From: Faecalicoccus sp.
GTDB lineage: Bacteria; Bacillota_I; Bacilli_A; Erysipelotrichales; Erysipelotrichaceae
DNA: 35,578 nucleotides
Direction of reading: 5' to 3'
Assembly: GCA_017941505.1 (NCBI GenBank)
Contig: JAGAWH010000003.1
Location: 1 to 35,578 of the forward strand
Shown in pieces: positions 22,022 to 28,966 of this stretch; the first letter of the stretch is position 1, and every line of letters begins with the position of its first letter. Both the position numbers and the translations under genes were made by a program. The notes below the pieces were generated by a model, which saw only the letters and a list, made by a program, of their open reading frames with translations, made no database searches and was not told where the DNA came from.

Positions 22022-22996
22022 TTAAATATCCATGAATTTCTGAGCAGCTGTAACAATGGCCATCTTATAGATTTCCTGAGCTGTACAACCGCGGGATAAG
22101 TCGTTGATCGGAGCATTCAAGCCCTGAAGAACCGGTCCGACAGCTTCCCATCCACCAAGTCTTGCAGCAATCTTATAACCGATATTACCACTGGAAAGGT
22201 TCGGGAAGATAAATGTATTGGCATGTCCGGCAACCTTGGAATCCGGTGCTTTTAATTTCGCAACTTCCGGAACGATTGCACAGTCAAACTGCATTTCGCC
22301 ATCAACCGCAAAGTCAATCGGCATACGTTTTAAACGAAGTGTAGCTTCTGTCATCTTCGCAACGCAATCACCCTTTGCGCTTCCCATAGTAGAGTAAGAC
22401 AATAAGGCAACTTTCGGTTCTACGCCAAACTGTTTTGCAGTATGAGCAGTCTGTAATGTGATTTCAACTAAGTCATCTGCATTCGGATTGATATTGATGG
22501 AGCAGTCTCCCATGATATATAAGTCATCGCCCTTGATCAACAAGAAACATGAGCTGACAAGCGCATTGCCCGGAGCTGCTTTGATCAACTGAAGTGCAGG
22601 ACGAACAGTATCAGCTGTAGAATAAGTAGCACCACCGAGTAAGCCATCAGCCATACCCATTTCAACTAACATCGTTCCAAAATAGTTGGTTGCAGATAAT
22701 GCCTTTTCACACTGTTCAATATCCATACGTCCACGACGTAATCCAACCATACGCATTGCCATTTCCGGAATACGGTCAAATGCCTTCGGATCCATCTGTT
22801 CAATATCAGATACATCAAAACCATTCTCATCGGCACATGCCTGGATCTGTTCAGGACTTCCTAATAAGATAGGATGAATCACATTATCCTTTTTTAATTG
22901 GATTGCGGCTTCCTGTACACGTGGATCCCAGCCTTCTGTAAATACAATGCGAATTCCTTTTCCTTGTATTTTTTCTTTCAAGTTATCGATAATCAT
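22022..22996 (-). CDS. pta: Phosphate acetyltransferase
   Basis: A 324-residue single-domain phosphotransacetylase converting acetyl-CoA and phosphate to acetyl phosphate, the step before ATP-yielding acetate formation. Family signatures are ADGLLGGATYSTADTVRPAL and, near the C-terminus, ANTFIFPNLSSGNIGYK followed by GPVLQGLNAPINDLSRG. There is no N-terminal regulatory DRTGG extension, as is usual in Firmicutes. An acetate kinase gene is not in the window. It is monocistronic, with a promoter upstream and a terminator directly after it; GAAGG precedes the ATG. Confidence 0.96.
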   Translation of the reverse strand: MIIDNLKEKIQGKGIRIVFTEGWDPRVQEAAIQLKKDNVIHPILLGSPEQIQACADENGFDVSDIEQMDPKAFDRIPEMAMRMVGLRRGRMDIEQCEKALSATNYFGTMLVEMGMADGLLGGATYSTADTVRPALQLIKAAPGNALVSSCFLLIKGDDLYIMGDCSININPNADDLVEITLQTAHTAKQFGVEPKVALLSYSTMGSAKGDCVAKMTEATLRLKRMPIDFAVDGEMQFDCAIVPEVAKLKAPDSKVAGHANTFIFPNLSSGNIGYKIAARLGGWEAVGPVLQGLNAPINDLSRGCTAQEIYKMAIVTAAQKFMDI

Positions 22997-23020
22997 CTTT
23001 TATACCTTCTTTCATCTTTA

Positions 23021-23049
23021 AGTATAAATAAAATAAAAATACTTAACAA
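23021..23049 (-). promoter_or_regulatory. pta promoter
   Basis: TTGTTA (23044-23049), a 17-bp spacer and TATACT (23021-23026) on the minus strand, about 25 bp upstream of the pta start. Confidence 0.6.
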
Positions 23050-23078
23050 CCGAAAGCTTGTGAACTTTTTAACATAGG

Positions 23079-24296
23079 TTAATAAAATATACATTTAAAC
23101 GTTGTCCCTTCCTCTTTAGAGCTGGAAGGAATAATTTGAATGTTGTACATATCCGCAATCTGTTTGGCAATAGCTAAGCCAAGTCCATAACCGCCTTCAA
23201 AGGCACGTGCCTTATCCACCCGATAAAAGCGGTCAAAAATATGCTCTAAATCTTCTTTTTCAATATAAGAACCTGTATTATGAACCACTAAGACAGGATG
23301 TCCGTTTTCCCGACATAATTTAAAATCGATCTTTTCCTTAGCCGGAGTATATTTGACGGCATTATCTAAGAAAATCATGATCAAGCGGTGAAGTTGTTTT
23401 TCATCACCCTTTACCAGAATGTCCTCTTCAACATCGGTTTCCATTTCGATACCTTTCTCCCATGCGATTGCCTCTACCGGCAGAACACAGGATAAGGCAA
23501 TCTGGGAAAGATCGCATTCCTGGAGAATCTTTTCCTGCTTCTGGACATCGTTTTTTGCCAGAAACAACATATCCTCAATCAGTCCCTTCATCCGGACTCC
23601 CTCATTTTTTATCGACTGAAGCCATTCTGATTTAGAACCGATCGTATCGTTTGGTGTTCTTGACATAATATCAGCATCAGCCAGAATAACCGTTAATGGT
23701 GTTTTCAGTTCATGCGAAGCGTTAGCGATAAATTCTTTCTGTTTACGCCATGATTCTTCTACCGGCTTTAACATCCATCCGGCAAGAACATAGGAAAGAA
23801 CCAAGAATGCCAGAAAAGCACCGATTCCTGTAATAAGCGATGTCTTAACAAGCGATTGAAACATCTGCATCATGCGGCTGAAATCCACAACCGCAATACG
23901 GGTTCCGGATTCTATATCTTCTTTTCGATATGCCAGATTGTATTCTTCTATTTTTCCATTACTTTCATTCATTAACGGAAGTAATTGGTCAACGCTTTGT
24001 GAATCTACATCCCATGTGCGGGATTCAATATTTACTACATTTCCTTCATCATCTAATTCAATCAAAAAGGAATTAAAGTTCATACCATCATCGGGCATGT
24101 TTCCGTAATCATCTTTTCGGATAAAAGATGGCTTCTGTTCCATTTCCATATGCAGTGTTCGATCCAGCGATTGGTCAATTTCTCTTTCCATACGGGAGTA
24201 ATCGGAATAGCACAATACCGAAAATACGACTATGAGGATAATGCTCACAAAAGACATGGTCACCAGAATAAATTTCTTCTTTAATCCATCAATCAT
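23079..24296 (-). CDS. Sensor histidine kinase
   Basis: A 405-residue membrane kinase. TM1 is at about residues 9-30 and TM2 at about 154-176, enclosing an extracytoplasmic sensor of roughly 120 residues. The H-box is ANASHELKTPL with phosphorylated H195, followed by the N-box LDNAVKYTP, the F-region FDRFYRVDK and the G-box GYGLGLAIAK. No clear HAMP domain lies between TM2 and the H-box. The start at 24296 is set by GGAGG 6 nt upstream, inside the response-regulator gene, which it overlaps by 8 bp. The frame extends further upstream without a ribosome binding site. The stimulus is unknown. Confidence 0.92.
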   Translation of the reverse strand: MIDGLKKKFILVTMSFVSIILIVVFSVLCYSDYSRMEREIDQSLDRTLHMEMEQKPSFIRKDDYGNMPDDGMNFNSFLIELDDEGNVVNIESRTWDVDSQSVDQLLPLMNESNGKIEEYNLAYRKEDIESGTRIAVVDFSRMMQMFQSLVKTSLITGIGAFLAFLVLSYVLAGWMLKPVEESWRKQKEFIANASHELKTPLTVILADADIMSRTPNDTIGSKSEWLQSIKNEGVRMKGLIEDMLFLAKNDVQKQEKILQECDLSQIALSCVLPVEAIAWEKGIEMETDVEEDILVKGDEKQLHRLIMIFLDNAVKYTPAKEKIDFKLCRENGHPVLVVHNTGSYIEKEDLEHIFDRFYRVDKARAFEGGYGLGLAIAKQIADMYNIQIIPSSSKEEGTTFKCIFY

Positions 24297-24966
24297 CCTG
24301 TACCTCCAGGCGGTAACCGACCTTGCGAATGGATTTGATGGAGACACGTGATTTCAAAAAAGATAATTTTTTACGGATAAAGGAAATATATACCTCAACA
24401 TTATTATCAATGGCTTCACTGTCATTTCCCCATACCTGGTTGATCAGTTCATCCTTTGAAAACAACATGGCAGGATGCATCATAAACAGACGCATGATTT
24501 CAAATTCCTTATAACTTAAATGTACATTGCGATTATTACATTTCAGTTCATTTTGATCCAAATCCAAAACCAAATCCTCATATTCCAATTGATTTAAGAC
24601 AATTTCCCCTCTTCGTCTTGTTAAGGCGCGAATGCGCGCGATCAACTCATCGGGTGAAAACGGTTTGGCCATATAGTCATCGGCTCCGCTTGTCAGCCCG
24701 GTAACCTTATCGGGTACTTCTGAGAGCGCCGACAACATCAATACCGGTGTTTCAATCTTATTTTGGCGCATGATCCGAACTATCTCATTGCCGTTCATTC
24801 CCGGTAACATCACATCTAAAATAACCATATCAAAGGGTTGTGAACATGCCATCTGGCAACCTTCGTTTCCATCATAAACGGCTGTTGCCTGCCATTTCTG
24901 CTCTTTTATAATCTGTACAAGGGCATTCGCCAGATTCTTTTCATCTTCTACTATCAATATCTGCAT
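24289..24966 (-). CDS. OmpR-family response regulator
   Basis: A 225-residue two-domain regulator. The receiver shows acidic residues E7/D8, the phospho-acceptor D51 (ILDVMLPG) and K101 (MAKPFSP). The C-terminal winged helix ends with VYISFIRKKL and SIRKVGYRLE, typical of OmpR/PhoB DNA-binding domains. It is the first gene of the pair, with AGGAGAAGG before the ATG. A TTGGAA/TAAAAT promoter-like pair lies shortly upstream. It will be phosphorylated by the overlapping kinase; targets are unknown. Confidence 0.94.
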   Translation of the reverse strand: MQILIVEDEKNLANALVQIIKEQKWQATAVYDGNEGCQMACSQPFDMVILDVMLPGMNGNEIVRIMRQNKIETPVLMLSALSEVPDKVTGLTSGADDYMAKPFSPDELIARIRALTRRRGEIVLNQLEYEDLVLDLDQNELKCNNRNVHLSYKEFEIMRLFMMHPAMLFSKDELINQVWGNDSEAIDNNVEVYISFIRKKLSFLKSRVSIKSIRKVGYRLEVQDD

Positions 24967-25108
24967 AGGCCTTCTCCTGTTCCCTTTTTATTTTATATCT
25001 TTCTCATTATTTTCCAATTATAAATTCTTTCAGCTTATTTTAAGGTTCGTCCAAATGATTTTGGTCTAAGCTTTTATATTCTAATAATTACTTCAAATCA
25101 TGGATATC

Positions 25109-25138
25109 TTTACAACAAATTATCCTGCATTATATAAT
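25109..25138 (+). promoter_or_regulatory. Promoter of the candidate structured RNA
   Basis: TTTACA (25109-25114), an 18-bp spacer and a perfect TATAAT (25133-25138) on the plus strand. Transcription would start near 25145, exactly where the closing helix of the candidate RNA begins. Confidence 0.6.
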
Positions 25139-25144
25139 ACCGCC

Positions 25145-25305
25145 AAGAGAGGGGTGCGATTTCGATCGTATTCTCAGTGTATGGGACAGGCTTGCATCAA
25201 AAAGTTTTGAGAATAAACGCAAACCAAAGCTCATAAGGTATCAGTTGTACTTGAAAATTTCCCTTCTCTTTTATTATTGGATTGTGCAGACCGGTTCTGT
25301 TTTTT
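25145..25305 (+). ncRNA. Candidate structured RNA, family unknown
   Basis: The predicted 5' end AAGAGAGGGG (25145-25154) pairs over ten positions, one of them G-U, with CCCTTCTCTT at 25261-25270. Inside are TATTCTCA/TGAGAATA (25169-25176 with 25208-25215) and a small CGAT-TTCG-ATCG hairpin at 25157-25168. A short GCAGA/TCTGT hairpin followed by Ts at 25286-25305 could terminate it. A promoter is placed correctly. Closing of both ends into one helix recalls 6S RNA, but I see no decisive family motif. Pairing is by eye; folding energy and conservation are untested. Confidence 0.4.
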
Positions 25306-25316
25306 ATTGAAATGGC

Positions 25317-25371
25317 ATTTATTGGCGACATCCGGGAGGGGTATAAATACACCCGGCATGTGCAAATAAAT
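25317..25371. other. Long imperfect hairpin before tRNA-Glu
   Basis: ATTTATTG, ACAT and CCGGG on the left pair with CCCGG, ATGT and CAAATAAAT on the right, with small bulges and a 15-nt loop. It lies about 30 bp before the tRNA -10 element. No T-tract follows in the usual form, so its role is unclear. Confidence 0.4.
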
Positions 25372-25418
25372 TTCCTCTTCCTTTTAAATTCAATTGATGA
25401 TACAATACTTACGCACAT

Positions 25419-25493
25419 GGCGCGTTCGGCAAGCGGTTAAGCCACAGCCCTCTCAAGGCTGTATCACGGGTTCGAATCCCGTACGCGCTACCA
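25419..25493 (+). tRNA. tRNA-Glu (CUC)
   Basis: A 75-nt cloverleaf with encoded CCA. The acceptor stem GGCGCGT/ACGCGCT opens with a G-U pair. The D arm holds GGC..GCC, the anticodon stem CAGCC/GGCTG carries loop CTCTCAA (anticodon CUC, reading GAG), and the T arm is ACGGG-TTCGAAT-CCCGT. The body closely resembles Firmicute tRNA-Glu. A TACAAT -10 element lies at 25401-25406 with only a weak -35. A weak GAGC/GCTC hairpin with a T-tract follows at 25503-25522. Confidence 0.95.
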
Positions 25494-25581
25494 TTTTTTT
25501 TGGAGCTTGTGCTCTTTTTTTTCGCTTAAAAAGATGATATTCTACATATATCTGTTGAAAAGAAGGGATTTTGGGAAATCT

Positions 25582-26016
25582 ATGAAAAAAATCACAAAAA
25601 TATTCACCAGCTTACTCTTAATGATAAGCCTGGCAGGATGCGGCAGTATGCATAATTTAGGACTTCAAAGCGGCGTTATACTGGATAAACCAAAGAGCTA
25701 TATGTTTGCGGTTGATTACAGCTATTATGGCTATGATAACTGGCAGACCGGTGTTTATGACTGTAAAAATATCGATATCGATACATCCAACGGACAGATC
25801 ATGAATGACTGGTATATCTATATGTCAGATACCTACTATCAAAGACCGAAAGATCTTCCAAAAGAAGCTCTGGCATGTCATGTCGGAGGTCCGGATAATG
25901 AAACTTGTACTTTGGAGTTTAAGAAGGAAACCTATGTTTATGTCATTTATGACAAAAAAGATACGACCAATTTAACAGGATCCTTACAGATCATCAAAAC
26001 AGGTGAATTGAAATAA
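25582..26016 (+). CDS. Small lipoprotein of unknown function
   Basis: A 144-residue predicted lipoprotein. The signal MKKITKIFTSLLLMISLAGC has its lipobox cysteine at position 20. The mature part is rich in Tyr and Asp (SYYGYDNWQ, YIYMSDTYYQRP) and contains three further cysteines; I do not recognise a family. The open frame reaches back to 25507, but only the ATG at 25582, with GGGAAA upstream, gives a sensible signal peptide. It follows tRNA-Glu and a weak terminator and ends in a strong one, so it is probably a single-gene unit. Confidence 0.75.
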   Translation: MKKITKIFTSLLLMISLAGCGSMHNLGLQSGVILDKPKSYMFAVDYSYYGYDNWQTGVYDCKNIDIDTSNGQIMNDWYIYMSDTYYQRPKDLPKEALACHVGGPDNETCTLEFKKETYVYVIYDKKDTTNLTGSLQIIKTGELK

Positions 26017-26040
26017 AAGCTGGAAACAGCTTTTTTTTTT
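26015..26040 (+). terminator. Lipoprotein gene terminator
   Basis: The 8-bp stem AAAAGCTG/CAGCTTTT with a GAAA tetraloop runs straight into a ten-T tract and overlaps the stop codon. Confidence 0.9.
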
Positions 26041-26046
26041 ACGCAC

Positions 26047-26074
26047 TCAAAAAGCCTCTTTCGAGGCTTTTTGA
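26047..26074. terminator. Strong bidirectional terminator
   Basis: A perfect 12-bp stem (TCAAAAAGCCTC with its complement) and a 4-nt loop, with T-runs in the stem arms on both strands. On the minus strand it would end transcription from the ROK-kinase side, 150 bp after that gene, or end a short transcript starting near 26179. Confidence 0.75.
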
Positions 26075-26185
26075 AAATAACCAATAATGGTCTGTGTAAG
26101 CTTGAATTGCGTCAGTTTAGTTTTATGTAGTATTATATACAATCCAAGTAAATCTATGAAGGCTCTTCCCTTCTGCTCTGGGTGT

Positions 26186-26194
26186 ATTATATCA
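26186..26194 (-). promoter_or_regulatory. Extended -10 element in the gap after the ROK gene
   Basis: On the minus strand TGA-TATAAT is a perfect extended -10. No good -35 is visible. A second TATAAT (26132-26137) with TTCATA 17 bp upstream lies further on. No gene follows before the terminator at 26047, so a transcript would be a non-coding RNA of roughly 140 nt. Confidence 0.3.
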
Positions 26195-26223
26195 CAAATC
26201 GTCTGTTAATTCAGTTAAATTTG

Positions 26224-27129
26224 TTAAAAGGTTGTATCACTTTTACTAAAGGCTAAGCAGGCAGCTCCTAATAAGCCACTGTCTTCATTTAATGTAGATT
26301 TGCGAATCTTCAATGTAGGAATTAATACATCAAAAATCTTTTCTTTAACTAAAGCTTCAACTTCTTCTACAAAGCCATCAATCTTTAAGGCAACTGAGCC
26401 GCCTAAAATAACGATATCCGGATCTGCGAACGCTAAGATAAAGCTGATAAAGTTAGCAAGATAAATCTTAGCTTCATCCATGATCTTTTTCGCAACTAAA
26501 TTTCCGGCTTTTGCCAAATCATTAACTTCACCGGCATGTGCTACATCCAGTCCGGCCTTTTGAGCACGTACGGTAATTGCGGTACCGGAAGAAATAGCTT
26601 CGATTCCGCCCGGCTTAATAGAACCGTGGCTTGGTCCGTTATTTACCATACATACATGAGCTACTTCATTGGCAAAACCATGAGCTCCCTGGAAAATCTT
26701 CTTATCGATGATAAAGCCTGCACCTAATCCGGTAGAAACGGTTAAGAACTGTACATAGCGGTAGTTTTTACCTTCACCTACAACAGCTTCGGCAAGAGCT
26801 GCAAGGTTAGCATCGTTTTCTAAGTAAACAGGAAGACCTGTACGTTTTGACAATTCTGTTTCAACAGATAATCCATGCCATGCTTTTCCAAGGTTTGGTG
26901 TAGTTAAGATCTTACCATTGATTAAATCCAACGGTCCCGGGCAGGACATACCAATACCGCATACAGGAACATCAAAGTCCTGAATTCTTTTAGCTAATTC
27001 ATCAAAAGTAACACTTGGATTTTCAACATCTGTACGGAATTGTTCACGACGAAGAATTTTGTAAGTTTCATCTACTAAAGCGACACGGCTGTTTGTTCCA
27101 CCGATATCAATCGCAACTGCATATTTCAT
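26224..27129 (-). CDS. ROK-family sugar kinase, probably beta-glucoside kinase
   Basis: A 301-residue ROK kinase. ATP-binding DIGGT is at 8-12, the catalytic base is D106 in ENDAN, and STGLGAGF is the second phosphate loop. The sugar-site E155 and H158 (NEVAH) are kept, but the usual Cys-rich zinc motif that follows is absent: residues 164-177 hold no cysteine. It lies 18 bp after a phospho-beta-glucosidase gene and is surely co-transcribed. That context suggests it phosphorylates imported beta-glucosides such as cellobiose (BglK role), making the substrate for its neighbour; glucokinase is the alternative. AGAGGT precedes the ATG. Confidence 0.85.
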   Translation of the reverse strand: MKYAVAIDIGGTNSRVALVDETYKILRREQFRTDVENPSVTFDELAKRIQDFDVPVCGIGMSCPGPLDLINGKILTTPNLGKAWHGLSVETELSKRTGLPVYLENDANLAALAEAVVGEGKNYRYVQFLTVSTGLGAGFIIDKKIFQGAHGFANEVAHVCMVNNGPSHGSIKPGGIEAISSGTAITVRAQKAGLDVAHAGEVNDLAKAGNLVAKKIMDEAKIYLANFISFILAFADPDIVILGGSVALKIDGFVEEVEALVKEKIFDVLIPTLKIRKSTLNEDSGLLGAACLAFSKSDTTF

Positions 27130-27147
27130 TTTGTACCTCTTTCTTTT

Positions 27148-28560
27148 TTAATCTAAATCTTTTCCATTGGATCCGCATACCTTCTGATACCAGAAGAAAG
27201 AATCCTTACGATAGCGTTTCATTTCTTTCAGGTCGAATTCATCACGGTCTACATAAATCATACCGTAGCGCTTGGTGATACCCTGATGTGTTGAAATCAA
27301 GTCGAATGCCGACCAAGGAGAATAACCGAATAATTTTACTCCATCGGTAATAGCTTCCTGGCATGCCTTGATGTGACGGCGCAGATAATCGATACGATAA
27401 TCATCATGAATCGTTCCATCTGCTTCTAATACATCCGGAACACCGCATCCGTTTTCCGTAATCAACAAAGGAAGCTGATATCTCTCCCAAAGCTGACGTA
27501 AAGTGACCTGAAGACCGATTGGGTCAATACCCATGCCATAGCTGGTGTGTTCCTGCAGTGGATTTTTCACAGCAGCACACATGCCCGGATAAGTCATAAG
27601 ACCTGTCATGAAATCCTTTTTCTCTGTTGCTTCGGCAATCATCTTCTGCCCTTCTTCAACAGATACATATTTCACAGTTCCGGCACCGTAATAGTTAAAT
27701 GCGATAAAATCCGGATGACCGTTCTTTAAGATCTCCATATCTTGATCAGTGATATCCGGGAAGATACCCTGATCTTTCCACCAGTTTGCCAATGCTTCCG
27801 GATATTTTCCAAATACTGCTGTATCCAAGAATAAACGGTTTCTCAACTGGTCAAAATCCATGGCCGCACGATTATCCTCAGGTGAGCTGGATGCCGGATA
27901 GATGGCAGTGATATTCGGCGCAGGACCGATCAGCACACCCGGCAGCATATTATGACAATCGATCATTGCCTGAGATTGTGCCACTAACATATGATGGTTT
28001 GCCTGCCATTGATTTTTTGCGGAACCATATTGTGAGCCCTGGTACAAAGCCATCATGTTCTGTTCATTAATTGTCAAGAAATACTTTACCTTGGATCCAT
28101 ATTCTTTGAAGCATACGCGGCAATAACGGGTAAACGCATCAATGCATCGGCGGTCTAACCAGCCCATATATTTGTCCTGTAATGCCTGCGGTAAGTCAAA
28201 ATGATACAAGGTAACAACCGGTGTAATGCCCTTCTCCAAACAGTAATCAATAACTTCATGATAATGTTGAACACCTAGCTTATTGATTTCTCCGTCACCA
28301 TCAGGAATAATACGCGGCCATGCGATAGAAAAACGGAATTCGTTAAAATTCATTTCCGCCATTAAATCAATATCTTCTTTAAAGCGGTGATAATGATCAA
28401 TTCCATCGTTAAAATTGGTCGTTCCTTCCGGTACGGGAGCAGTGTCGGATACAGAAAGAGCTTTGCCATCTTCCAGATAAGCGCCTTCGCATTGATAAGC
28501 GCTACTGGAAGCACCCCATAAAAATCCTTCCGGGAAAGGTTTCAAAGTTTTATAATCCAT
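27148..28560 (-). CDS. GH1 6-phospho-beta-glucosidase
   Basis: A 470-residue GH1 enzyme. The N-terminus [19 protein letters not shown] is typical. The acid/base is E166 (TINEQN) and the nucleophile E369 (ITENG). S423, K430 and Y432 (S-x6-K-R-Y) match the phosphate-binding triad of 6-phospho-glycosidases such as LacG, so the substrate should be phosphorylated at C6. It is a cytoplasmic enzyme releasing glucose 6-phosphate. No PTS genes accompany it; the downstream ROK kinase may supply the phosphate instead. AGGAGG gives a clear start, and the promoter carries a cre site. Confidence 0.93.
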   Translation of the reverse strand: MDYKTLKPFPEGFLWGASSSAYQCEGAYLEDGKALSVSDTAPVPEGTTNFNDGIDHYHRFKEDIDLMAEMNFNEFRFSIAWPRIIPDGDGEINKLGVQHYHEVIDYCLEKGITPVVTLYHFDLPQALQDKYMGWLDRRCIDAFTRYCRVCFKEYGSKVKYFLTINEQNMMALYQGSQYGSAKNQWQANHHMLVAQSQAMIDCHNMLPGVLIGPAPNITAIYPASSSPEDNRAAMDFDQLRNRLFLDTAVFGKYPEALANWWKDQGIFPDITDQDMEILKNGHPDFIAFNYYGAGTVKYVSVEEGQKMIAEATEKKDFMTGLMTYPGMCAAVKNPLQEHTSYGMGIDPIGLQVTLRQLWERYQLPLLITENGCGVPDVLEADGTIHDDYRIDYLRRHIKACQEAITDGVKLFGYSPWSAFDLISTHQGITKRYGMIYVDRDEFDLKEMKRYRKDSFFWYQKVCGSNGKDLD

Positions 28561-28578
28561 TTTTTCCTCCTGTAGTAA

Positions 28579-28592
28579 TGTAAACGCTTTCT
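28579..28592. promoter_or_regulatory. cre site of the beta-glucoside operon
   Basis: On the minus strand AGAAAGCGTTTACA matches the CcpA consensus TGWNANCGNTNWCA at every fixed position except the first. It lies about 8-20 bp downstream of the -10 element, where CcpA binding would block transcription during growth on preferred sugars. Confidence 0.7.
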
Positions 28593-28599
28593 ATACTTT

Positions 28600-28628
28600 A
28601 TTTAATCACCTGTTAGTTGACTAGTCAA
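28600..28628 (-). promoter_or_regulatory. Promoter and palindrome of the beta-glucoside operon
   Basis: TTGACT (28623-28628), a 17-bp spacer ending in TGA, and TTAAAT (28600-28605) form an extended -10 promoter. The -35 is one half of a perfect 12-bp palindrome, TTGACTAGTCAA (28617-28628), which could be a repressor operator. Confidence 0.65.
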
Positions 28629-28635
28629 ATTGAAA

Positions 28636-28656
28636 GGAAGGCTATTTAAGCCTTCC
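28636..28656 (-). terminator. Terminator of the hydrolase-DUF956 unit
   Basis: The stem GGAAGGCT/AGCCTTCC (28636-28643 with 28649-28656) has the stop codon of the DUF956-like gene in its loop. TTTCAATTT follows on the minus strand. Confidence 0.7.
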
Positions 28657-28966
28657 CTGTTAACTTTTGAATAAATGTTTTATCCTTTATAAATTGTTCT
28701 CTTTTGAGATAACGGCGCATCGCTTTTAATAAAGAAATATTGTCTTTGGAAGTAAAGGCAAGCACCTTTCCATCATATTCGATATAGATTCCTTCAATCA
28801 AATCTGAGAGCACTTTTATACGTACCCTTTGAATCCTGTTCCACTTTATCTCAATACAGCCATTATTGTCATCATGAAATTCAAAAGCATCATTTCCAAT
28901 TTGAATTTCACCTTTTTTCCCATGGATCAGCTGTCCAATGGTTTTAAAGTCTATATATGAATTCAT
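28646..28966 (-). CDS. DUF956-like (ManO-type) small protein
   Basis: A 106-residue cytoplasmic protein whose pattern recalls DUF956 (ManO, found in mannose-PTS operons): GEIQIGNDAFEFHDD, then a beta-rich core with IEIKWNRIQRVRI, then FTSKDNISLLKAMRRYL and a C-terminal helix. If the family is right, the usual partners (mannose PTS subunits) are missing here. Its start overlaps the end of the alpha/beta-hydrolase gene by ATGA, so the two are translationally coupled. The family call is by remembered pattern; a generic PH-like fold is the alternative. Confidence 0.6.
   Translation of the reverse strand: MNSYIDFKTIGQLIHGKKGEIQIGNDAFEFHDDNNGCIEIKWNRIQRVRIKVLSDLIEGIYIEYDGKVLAFTSKDNISLLKAMRRYLKREQFIKDKTFIQKLTGKA

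Larger units (their letters stand above)
24967..25418. other. Gene-poor stretch before tRNA-Glu
   Basis: No convincing protein gene lies here. Both strands are AT-rich, and short open frames lack ribosome binding sites. The left third looks like plain spacer with the regulator promoter. The right part holds a plus-strand promoter, a folded-RNA candidate and a second long hairpin, listed separately. Confidence 0.7.

Noticed and set aside
25100..25210. Plus-strand 36-codon open frame within the candidate RNA
   Set aside because: There is no ribosome binding site before the ATG, and it begins upstream of the predicted transcription start.
25139..25270. Possible lysine riboswitch (AGAGGGGTGCGA resembles the start of an L-box)
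   Set aside because: Only the opening motif is similar. The conserved core and the later P3-P5 elements are not found, and no lysine gene follows.
25197..25418. Minus-strand 73-residue open frame
   Set aside because: It starts at the tRNA boundary inside the tRNA promoter, has no ribosome binding site and shows biased, non-protein-like composition.
26161..26213. Plus-strand 17-codon peptide in the gap after the small lipoprotein
   Set aside because: It has no ribosome binding site, promoter context or conserved feature.
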